The notes below the pieces were generated by a model. That model was not told the DNA's origin, did no database searches, and worked only from the letters and a program-made list of their open reading frames with translations. A stretch of 38,822 nt of DNA from JAXLQL01 sp046331625 (lineage in GTDB: Bacteria; Acidobacteriota; Terriglobia; Bryobacterales; Bryobacteraceae), in assembly GCA_046331625.1 (NCBI GenBank), contig JAXLQL010000048.1, positions 1-38,822 on the forward strand. The letters run 5' to 3'. The translations under genes were made by a program, and so were the position numbers. Each line of letters begins with the position of its first letter. Position 1 is the stretch's first letter. Positions 24,184 to 31,077 of the stretch are shown here, piece by piece.

Positions 24184-24224
24184 CGCATCATGATAAGATG
24201 CCCATCGCGCGAGCGCATCATGAT
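24184..24224. promoter_or_regulatory. Pair of 11-bp direct repeats in the hydratase/sulfatase intergenic region
   Basis: CGCATCATGAT occurs at 24184-24194 and at 24214-24224, exactly 30 bases apart, each containing the palindrome ATCATGAT. The second copy includes the sulfatase ATG (24220). It lies in the 51-base gap between divergent genes. A binding site for a shared regulator is possible; chance cannot be excluded. Confidence 0.35.
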
Positions 24225-25674
24225 CCACACCAGAAGAACTTTCCTCTCGCAAGTAGCGGCCGCGGTTGCCACCGCGCAATCCACGGCGAGCGGCCGGCCC
24301 AATGTCTTGTTCGTAGTCTCCGACGATCTCGATTGCCGCATCCGATGCTACGGCGACCCGATCGCCATCACGCCCAACATTGACCGGCTCGCCTCACGCG
24401 GCGTCCGCTTCGAACGCGCCTACTGCCAGTACCCGTTGTGCAATCCCACGCGGTCTTCGGTCCTGTCGGGCATGTATCCCGTCACCACCGGCGTGCTCGA
24501 CAACAACACGTTTCTCGAACTCGACCAAGGCCAGCGAACCATGCCGGAGTATTTCGAGAACCAAGGCTACTCGGTCAACTTGCTCGGCAAGATTTTCCAC
24601 GGACCCAATCGAGGCATGCGCCGCGGCGCCGCCAAGCCGAAGACGCAGGGGCAGGACTGGTACACACCCGAAGAGCGCGCGCAGCAGCAAGCCACTGACC
24701 CTACTCTCTGGAACCGCACCCATTCGCCCTATCGCAATCTGATCATCCCGAACCCCGGGCAGTATGCATGGGCGAACGTCTACGGACCCTTGCCCGAAAG
24801 CGATCGCGGTCCCGATGCTCCGCTCGCCGACCAGGCCACCGCGATTCTCGATTCGGCACAACGCAGCGGCAAGCCGTTCTTCCTTGGAGTTGGATTCGCG
24901 CGCCCGCATGTGCCACTCACCGCGCCGAAGCAGTTCTTCGACATGTACCGCGCCGAGTCCATGCCGTTGCCCGCGGACTTCGACACCGAACCGCGCCTGA
25001 TCGAAGGATTCCCGCGCGACGAGTTCCGTCAAAACGCCGACTTATTCGCCGGCCGCTCATTCACCGTGCAAGAAGCTCGCGAAGCCACCCGCGCCTACTA
25101 CGCCTGCATCAGTTACATGGATGCGCAACTCGGCCGGCTGCTCGACAAACTCGATCAAACGGGGCTGGGCAAAAACACGATCGTGGTGTTGTGGGGCGAC
25201 CACGGCTGGCATCTCGGCGAGAAAGGCATGTGGGCCAAGGGGACGCTCTTCGAGGTGTCCGCGCGCGGCCCCGTGATCATCGCCGACCCTCGCCGCGCTT
25301 CGGGTAAGGTGTCGCGGCGCGTGGTGCAGTATCTCGATCTCTACCCGACGCTGCTCGATCTCTGCGGCTTGCCCCGAGCTCCGTGGTTGGAAGGAGTTTC
25401 GCTCTCGCCGCTGTTGGCCAACCCCGAAGCGCCGTGGAACCGCCCCGCCTACACGTTCCAAGTGCGCGATTGGTATTTGGGGCGCTCGGTGAGGAACGAG
25501 CGTTGGCGCTACACCGAGTGGGACGACGGCCGCCGCGGCGCCGCGCTGTTCGACCATGACGCCGATCCGCAGGAGATGCGCAACTTGGCTCAGAGCACTG
25601 CGCACTCCGCAGTCATCGAGGAAATGCGTGCGCTGCTGAAGAAGGGTCCGCCTGGCGTTGATTTCAGAAGATGA
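24220..25674 (+). CDS. Tat-exported sulfatase (iduronate-2-sulfatase-like)
   Basis: The 484-residue enzyme starts MIHTRRTFLSQVAAAVATAQ; the RR and following hydrophobic stretch look like a Tat signal. ATG 24220 is preferred over 24172, which would add residues ahead of the signal. Metal ligands sit in VVSDDLD (Asp35-Asp36). The formylglycine motif is C-N-P-T-R with Cys74 (CxPxR), and LWGDHGWHLGEKGMWAKGT holds the later Asp/His/Lys residues. It should cleave sulfate esters from polysaccharides outside the cytoplasm once Cys74 is converted by a formylglycine-generating enzyme. The FGE-fold domain elsewhere in this window is not a good candidate for that maturation. Its 3' end overlaps the convergent receptor gene by 11 bases. 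Confidence 0.9.
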   Translation: MIHTRRTFLSQVAAAVATAQSTASGRPNVLFVVSDDLDCRIRCYGDPIAITPNIDRLASRGVRFERAYCQYPLCNPTRSSVLSGMYPVTTGVLDNNTFLELDQGQRTMPEYFENQGYSVNLLGKIFHGPNRGMRRGAAKPKTQGQDWYTPEERAQQQATDPTLWNRTHSPYRNLIIPNPGQYAWANVYGPLPESDRGPDAPLADQATAILDSAQRSGKPFFLGVGFARPHVPLTAPKQFFDMYRAESMPLPADFDTEPRLIEGFPRDEFRQNADLFAGRSFTVQEAREATRAYYACISYMDAQLGRLLDKLDQTGLGKNTIVVLWGDHGWHLGEKGMWAKGTLFEVSARGPVIIADPRRASGKVSRRVVQYLDLYPTLLDLCGLPRAPWLEGVSLSPLLANPEAPWNRPAYTFQVRDWYLGRSVRNERWRYTEWDDGRRGAALFDHDADPQEMRNLAQSTAHSAVIEEMRALLKKGPPGVDFRR

Positions 25675-28600
25675 ATTTCAGCGCGAGTTGCATCCGGCGA
25701 GGATTTCGAGCCGAGAGCAACTGCCCGAACCGCGCATTCACTTGGTTGCCCGCCGGATCGAACCGCGCCGTGAGATCCATGCTGTCGAACTGCGCGTGAT
25801 TGAACGTGTTGTAAGTCTCCCAGCGGAATTGGAAACGATATCGCTCGGTGATCGCGATGTTCTTGTAGAGCCCGATATCCCAGTTGTTGATGCCGGGTCC
25901 GCGCAGATTGAATCGCGCCGCATTACCCAAGGTCCCCCGCGCCGGGCGCGCGAAGGCTGCCGTGTTGAAGTACCGGAGAAACGTCTGGGCGCTCTTCGCC
26001 AGATCGGCCTTCCCCACCACGTCGGGCCGTACGGCTTCGTTCGGCGAGCCGCTGATATCGGCGCCGTCGGTGGTCGTGAGCCCCACCGCTTGCGGCGCTC
26101 CGCTCACGAAGCTCGCGATGCCGCTCAACTGCCATTTGTCGAACACCTGGCGCGTCACCGCGTTCGCCCAGAACTTGCTGATCGAAGGCAGATCGTAGAT
26201 CCAGTTGATATTGACGATATGGGTTCGATCGAAGCCCGCCCGCTCGTAGTTGCGCGAACGGAAATCGAGATACGGACTCACCGCTCCGCCGTCGCCCGTG
26301 CTCATCGTCTTTGACCAAGTCCACACGCCGCTCACCTGCAATCCGCGTTGGAACCGGCGGTGTACCTGCACCTGCAGCGAGTTGTAATTACTGTTGGCGT
26401 TGTAAGTCACATAGTTGATATTGCCGAATCCGGGATACGGGCGCAGGAAGTCGGGTGTCAGCGGCCGGCCCGGATTGGTCGGATCTTGATTCTGCGCTAG
26501 GAAGTTCGCGCCGGGGCGCAACCCGTTCAGGTTCACACTTTGCCGCAGATGCCGGCCGAGATTTCCCGCATAGGCGACATCCAGCAGCGTCCCGAAACCG
26601 ATATCGCGCTGCACGCCGAGGCTGAAGCTCATCACTGTCGGCACTTCACCGGACCGCGCGATCGCGTTCATGTTGCCCGGGAACCGCGCCGCGCCCGCCG
26701 TAAGCAGATCACTCGCATATCCGTTGAAGCTCGTCGGAGTAAACACGAACGGTGGATTCTCGGTGAACGGCAGCACGATGCTCGAATCGTCGCGATTGTA
26801 GGAGATGCCGAACCCGCCGCGGACGGCCGTTTTCCCATCGCCGAAAGGATCGTATGCGAGCCCGAATCGCGGCCCCCACTGCACTCCCCGATTCTCATAG
26901 AGCGCCCGCGGATAGTTCGGATTCGCGTCCGCGGCCACTACGCCGTTCAACGGATCGCCGCCCACGATGGACCCGATCAAAGGTGCGCCGAGGAGTTGCC
27001 CCGTGAGCGGATTGAGCCCCACCCGCACTCCCGCCGAGTCGCGGACCGGTTGCGCCAACACGGCCGCCTTCTTGAAATCGTAGAAGGCGGGATCGAATGA
27101 TGACGCGTGCCCGAACTTGTCATACTGCGGCTGCACGATCGAGAAGCGCATTCCATAGTCGAGCGTCAGCTTGCGGGTCACCTTCCACGTGTCTTGCCCA
27201 TACCATTCGATATTCCAGAAACGCATGTTGCCGACGGGCCGGTTGTCCGACTCGGAATAAGTGCGATATACGCCGAGCATCGCGTTCGAATAAGCCCAGT
27301 TCGTATCGAGCGGGTTGTTCGGATCGCGCCCGAAATCGAACGAACCGTTGAACACCGAAGCCCGCTTGGCGAACCGCTGCGTGCGGTCGAGATAGATGCC
27401 GCCTTTCAGGTTGTGCGCGCCCTGTACCTTGGTCACGCTTTCCGTGAACTCCCACGTGTTGTCGACGCCACCGAACGGATAGCGCGACTCGAAGGCGATC
27501 GCGGCTGCGTTCGGAACTCCGCCGAAACTCGATTGCGGAACCAGGTTCAGCGGGTTGATGCCGGGCTTTCTCTGCGGGAGTGTGATCCCGAGCTTGTCGC
27601 GCGACACCTTGTCCACGTCGGCCTGCGATTTGGGCACCACATTCTCCACGCTCCGCGTCAGCATGAACGAAACCTCGTGGATCAAGGTCGGCGTGAGCGT
27701 GTTCGTCATCGAGAGGAGCGCGCCCTTGGTCGGGTTCTTGTAGATGCTCGGCAGCAGGGACCAGTTGCCGCCTTGCGCGGGAACGCCGTAGCCGGCCGTC
27801 TGATCCTGGGAATCAGCGATGCCGCGGAAGTAGATGCTGTGGTTGTCGTGGATGCGGTAGTCGATGCGGAAGAGCGTCTCGTAGCGCGGCTGTGTATAGA
27901 GGTCCGAGGTGATGAAGTTCGCCGAGCCGGTAGGGTCTACGAAATTCGGCAGCGGGAAAACGCCGAGTAACTTCTGGCCGCTCGTATTGATTCGGCTCGC
28001 GGGAATCACGTTGCCAGGGAACGCCGCCGACGTGGTGGGATCGCGAATGACGATCAGACGCCGGTTCTGGTCGAGCGTTTGCGAGAAGTCGCCCGCCCGC
28101 TCGAGCGCGGTCGGCATGGTGAGCAGGTTCTGCGCGTTCGGGAAGCTCTGCGGCAAGATTTCCTGCGCGACGAAGAAGAACAGCTTGTCTTTGCTGCTGT
28201 TGAACTTGCCCGGCACATACACCGGACCGCCCACGTTGAACCCGCCGAAATCGTATCGATACCGCGGCCGCCGTTGATTGCGCAGATTGAAGAAGTAGTT
28301 GTTCGCGTTCAAGGCTTCGTTGCGTTTGAAGTAGTATCCGGAGCCATGGAACTCCTTCGTCCCGCCGCGCGTGATGAGGTTGATCGAAGCTCCCGAGTTT
28401 CGCCCATACTCGGCTTGGTAGTTGTTGAGCAGGATCTTCACTTCGCCGATCGCGTCTACGCTCGGCGAGAGCTTCGTTGCGGTGCCCGAGCCGCTGTTGA
28501 GATTGCTCGCGCCGTCGATCGCGAGATTGTTCGTTCCCGGCCGATTCCCCTGCACGGCCATGTTGAAGTTGAATCCCGCAGGCGACTCGTGCGAACTGAA

Positions 28601-29080
28601 GTCCGCCACGCCCGGCAGCGTCTGCAGCAGCCCGAGATAGTCGCGCCCGATGAGCATCAGGTCCGTCATCTGTTTCCGCGTGATCACGCCGGAGCGCTCG
28701 GCGCTCACGGTCTGCACGCTCGCTCCCGCCGCGGCGACGGTGATGGTTTCGTTGACCGCGCCCAGTTGCAGCACCAGCGATCCCACGGCGCGCCGCTCAC
28801 CGGCCGTCAAGACGATGTCCGATTGCTCGTACTGCTTGAAGCCGCCCTTCGAGACGAGAATGCGGTAGGTGCCCGCTTGCAGTCCGTTCGCGGTGAAGTC
28901 ACCGCGATCGTCGGTAGTCAGCTTCACGGCGGTGCCCGTGGCCGTGTTCGAGACCGTCACCGATGCGGCGGGCACGGTTTGCCCGCTCGAGTCCTGCACG
29001 GAGCCGCTGATTGCGCCCGTCACGTTCTGCGCCGCGCAGGGGAGCGCGCACAATGCCAACCACAACGCCGCTTGTTTCAT
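25664..29080 (-). CDS. Oar-like TonB-dependent outer-membrane receptor with carboxypeptidase-regulatory-like domain
   Basis: The 1138-residue protein starts at ATG 29078-29080 (MKQAALWLALCALPCAAQ, signal peptide), with GGAGTTGTTCCC before it. Residues about 20-105 are the CarboxypepD_reg-like beta domain (ISGSVQDSSGQTVPAASVTV, LQAGTYRILVSKGGFKQYEQ). A plug domain follows (RSGVITRKQMTDLMLIGRDY, AIDGASNLNSGSGTATKLSP) and then a 22-strand-type barrel, ending MQLALKFIF with the terminal aromatic expected for outer-membrane insertion. This class is highly expanded in Solibacter-type acidobacteria and probably imports oligosaccharides or peptides. The neighbouring sulfatase hints at sulfated glycans, which is inference. 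Confidence 0.92.
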   Translation of the reverse strand: MKQAALWLALCALPCAAQNVTGAISGSVQDSSGQTVPAASVTVSNTATGTAVKLTTDDRGDFTANGLQAGTYRILVSKGGFKQYEQSDIVLTAGERRAVGSLVLQLGAVNETITVAAAGASVQTVSAERSGVITRKQMTDLMLIGRDYLGLLQTLPGVADFSSHESPAGFNFNMAVQGNRPGTNNLAIDGASNLNSGSGTATKLSPSVDAIGEVKILLNNYQAEYGRNSGASINLITRGGTKEFHGSGYYFKRNEALNANNYFFNLRNQRRPRYRYDFGGFNVGGPVYVPGKFNSSKDKLFFFVAQEILPQSFPNAQNLLTMPTALERAGDFSQTLDQNRRLIVIRDPTTSAAFPGNVIPASRINTSGQKLLGVFPLPNFVDPTGSANFITSDLYTQPRYETLFRIDYRIHDNHSIYFRGIADSQDQTAGYGVPAQGGNWSLLPSIYKNPTKGALLSMTNTLTPTLIHEVSFMLTRSVENVVPKSQADVDKVSRDKLGITLPQRKPGINPLNLVPQSSFGGVPNAAAIAFESRYPFGGVDNTWEFTESVTKVQGAHNLKGGIYLDRTQRFAKRASVFNGSFDFGRDPNNPLDTNWAYSNAMLGVYRTYSESDNRPVGNMRFWNIEWYGQDTWKVTRKLTLDYGMRFSIVQPQYDKFGHASSFDPAFYDFKKAAVLAQPVRDSAGVRVGLNPLTGQLLGAPLIGSIVGGDPLNGVVAADANPNYPRALYENRGVQWGPRFGLAYDPFGDGKTAVRGGFGISYNRDDSSIVLPFTENPPFVFTPTSFNGYASDLLTAGAARFPGNMNAIARSGEVPTVMSFSLGVQRDIGFGTLLDVAYAGNLGRHLRQSVNLNGLRPGANFLAQNQDPTNPGRPLTPDFLRPYPGFGNINYVTYNANSNYNSLQVQVHRRFQRGLQVSGVWTWSKTMSTGDGGAVSPYLDFRSRNYERAGFDRTHIVNINWIYDLPSISKFWANAVTRQVFDKWQLSGIASFVSGAPQAVGLTTTDGADISGSPNEAVRPDVVGKADLAKSAQTFLRYFNTAAFARPARGTLGNAARFNLRGPGINNWDIGLYKNIAITERYRFQFRWETYNTFNHAQFDSMDLTARFDPAGNQVNARFGQLLSARNPRRMQLALKFIF

Positions 29081-29194
29081 GGGAACAACTCCTTTTCGAC
29101 ACCGCCGATCCCAGCCGAAACAGTATATACGTGCGGATCGCCGAGTGCAGGCTGTGCCGCGCCATCCAAGGCACGAAATGCGACAATCGATCAG

Positions 29195-29391
29195 ATGGAG
29201 CCAGATCAGACGATCGCGCCGGACCCCGTCATCGAGGCTTATAAGCAAGGCGTCGACATGACGCTGATCCTCGAGAACCTGAAGCTGACGCCTGACCAGC
29301 GGTTGCAGCAACTGCAGTCCGCGCGGTGAATTCGTACGAGGAGTTGGTTCGGCAACGCGGCACGTTTGGTCCGCGCAAGGAACCGGCGTGA
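29195..29391 (+). pseudogene. Small helical protein gene paired with nucleotidyltransferases, frameshifted
   Basis: ATG 29195 gives MEPDQTIAPDPVIEAYKQGV and DMTLILENLKLTPDQRLQQL, then stops at TGA 29327-29329. The D-P-V-I-E-A-Y-K-x-x-(V/I)-D-x-T-L-x-x-E-N-L-K-L-T-x-x-x-R pattern is a family of small proteins encoded just before minimal-nucleotidyltransferase genes. The neighbouring frame carries NSYEELVRQRGTFGPRKEPA to TGA 29389-29391, a plausible original C-terminus. One base has been lost or gained near 29315-29325, giving an intended length near 65 residues. The GTG of the next remnant overlaps this second stop (GTGA), the trace of a coupled pair. Confidence 0.6.
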
Positions 29392-29646
29392 TCGATTTCG
29401 GGGCGATTATTCGATGCCTCCGTGACGGCGGCGAGATCGGCGAGACTCAGCTTCGACCTTGATGCGGTGTACCGCAGGACGCCGGAGAACCGAGACCATT
29501 CGGTCTGCTTAACCGCGGCTACCAGCAGAGGCCACTGGAAGCGGAACATACGAGCAGTTGCTCCCCTCATACACAGTCAAGCGAACCAGCGCGGTAAGTG
29601 CGTTGGACTCGACAAATTGAGCGAACCGGGGAAGGCGGCACTATGA
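29388..29646 (+). pseudogene. Decayed nucleotidyltransferase-type (MNT/AbiEii-like) gene remnant
   Basis: GTG 29388 gives VIDFGAIIRCLRDGGEI, like the N-terminus of small nucleotidyltransferase-domain proteins. From about 29422 a different frame reads SARLSFDLDAVYRRTPENRD, which corresponds to the usual G-S-A-R-L-T-x-D-(I/L)-D-x-V-Y-R-R-T-P-E-N signature with the catalytic D-x-D. The expected GGVEF-VIGG segment between them is missing, so I infer a deletion of roughly 40-50 bases with loss of frame. After RTPENRD the sequence loses family resemblance. No usable product is made. With the upstream small gene it is the scar of a TA-like operon. Confidence 0.6.
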
Positions 29647-29704
29647 GAGACCGAAGAATGCCGGCCTGCGCGGCCCCCCTCCCAAACATTTCTCGCCAAA
29701 CGTG

Positions 29705-29739
29705 TATACTGGCCTGACTGAGCACATTCGGACCGAATA
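29705..29739 (+). promoter_or_regulatory. Promoter and palindromic site before the TIR-STAND operon
   Basis: TATACT (29705-29710) is a good -10 and predicts a transcript start near 29717. ATTCGGACCGAAT (29726-29738), a perfect 6-1-6 palindrome, fills the short leader right up to the ATG at 29740. There is no Shine-Dalgarno sequence. A regulator bound there could block both transcription and ribosome access. Confidence 0.5.
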
Positions 29740-31077
29740 ATGGGTCAAGCTTACGTCCCCGGCCATAAGCACGACCTCTTCCTCAGCTATGCGCATGACG
29801 AAGCTGAGTGGACGGACGCCTTTCGCAAGCACTTGGACAAGGCGATCAAAACCAGACTCGGCCGTGCCGCGTCCTGGTGGCAGGATAGTTCCGATCTCCG
29901 CGCCGGCCAGATCTGGCGAGACGAAATCGAAGCCGCCATCCAAGACGCCGTCGCCTTCCTCGCCGTGTGCTCGCCGATCTACCTCGAGCGCCCCTTCTGC
30001 CACCAGGAGTGCGAAACATTTCGCGACCATCATGGCGCCGCGGCCAACCCAGCCAACCTCAAAGACCGCCTGTTCAAGATCATCAAGACCCCGAGCGTAG
30101 ACGGCAGCCACGACGAGTTCTTCGGCGAAGTCCAGTACGCCAAATTCTTCGCCGACACCGGCAACGAATTCGCTCCCGCCTCACCCGAGTTCGATCACCA
30201 GATCATCCAAACCGCAAAGTGGATCGCCGAGGTGCTGCAGCGCAAGCGCAACGCCAAGACCGCGATCTACGTTGCCCAGTCCGCCGCCGACATGGCCGAT
30301 GACCGCGCCGCCCTCGCCAAACAGCTCGAAGTCTACGGCTACAACGTAACTACCGAATACTCCACCATGGGCGGCGCTCGACTCAAGAACGCCATCGACA
30401 AAGCCGAATGGTGCGTCTTCCTACTCGGCGCTGCGTATGACCCCTACGCCGAACGCCAACTCCGCCAAGCCATCGATCTCGCCAAGCCCATCGCCTGCTG
30501 GATCCATCCCGTTCACTCGAAATCAGCCGGCACGCAACAGCAGGACCTCGTCAAGCTCGTCCACTCGATCCCCACTCAGCACGAACTCTTCGGACACCCC
30601 TCCGTCCGCGGTGTGATCGAGGAACTCCGCCGCCTGCTGGATGCAACTTCCGAACCCGTAGCCCCGCAATCCGGCAACGTCGCCCTGCTCTACGACTCCG
30701 ACACCGACTCCCAAGCCGGCGCCCATCTCCGCAAAATCATCGCCGATGAGAAACTCATCCCCGTCATCCCGGCGACCCCCGACCTCTCCTCCCTCATGGC
30801 CGCCTGCGATGGCGCGCTCGTCTTCCGCGGCGCCGCGCGCGACACCTGGCTCGACCAGAATTTCCCCCACGTCCACTGCGCCGACATGCTCTATCGCAAC
30901 GGCCGCCAGCCTCTCAAAGCCCGCACCTTCTACGTCTCCGAGCCGGACCGCCTCGCCGCAAAGTACTCCGGCGTCGACATCATCCCCTTCCAGGGAGAAG
31001 TCAAACCCGAAGCCCTGAAGCCCTTCTTCGACCGTATGCGAGGAGCGCAAGCGAGGTCCGCCGATGCCGGCCGCTGA
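29740..31077 (+). CDS. TIR protein with two further TIR-like domains (predicted conflict-system effector)
   Basis: The 445-residue cytosolic protein has three successive Rossmann-like units. TIR 1 (about 10-150) starts HDLFLSYAHDEAEWTDAFRK and contains CSPIYLERPFCHQECETF, where Glu90 fits the catalytic NADase glutamate of the (W/F)CxxE motif. Unit 2 (about 172-295) has KTAIYVAQSAADMADDRAAL, VYGYNVTTEYS and AEWCVFLLGAAYDPYAERQL. Unit 3 (about 315-435) has GNVALLYDSDTDSQAGAHLR, MAACDGALVFRG and FYVSEPDR. Units 2 and 3 lack an obvious catalytic Glu and may be sensory or scaffolding TIR-like folds. The gene overlaps the STAND gene by 14 bases, so they form one operon. By analogy with TIR immune effectors it may deplete or process NAD when triggered; that is inferred. 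Confidence 0.78.
   Translation: MGQAYVPGHKHDLFLSYAHDEAEWTDAFRKHLDKAIKTRLGRAASWWQDSSDLRAGQIWRDEIEAAIQDAVAFLAVCSPIYLERPFCHQECETFRDHHGAAANPANLKDRLFKIIKTPSVDGSHDEFFGEVQYAKFFADTGNEFAPASPEFDHQIIQTAKWIAEVLQRKRNAKTAIYVAQSAADMADDRAALAKQLEVYGYNVTTEYSTMGGARLKNAIDKAEWCVFLLGAAYDPYAERQLRQAIDLAKPIACWIHPVHSKSAGTQQQDLVKLVHSIPTQHELFGHPSVRGVIEELRRLLDATSEPVAPQSGNVALLYDSDTDSQAGAHLRKIIADEKLIPVIPATPDLSSLMAACDGALVFRGAARDTWLDQNFPHVHCADMLYRNGRQPLKARTFYVSEPDRLAAKYSGVDIIPFQGEVKPEALKPFFDRMRGAQARSADAGR

Noticed and set aside
28079..29329. 416-codon frame antisense to the TonB-dependent receptor
   Set aside because: Only its last 44 codons (from ATG 29195) resemble a known small-protein family; the rest is antisense.
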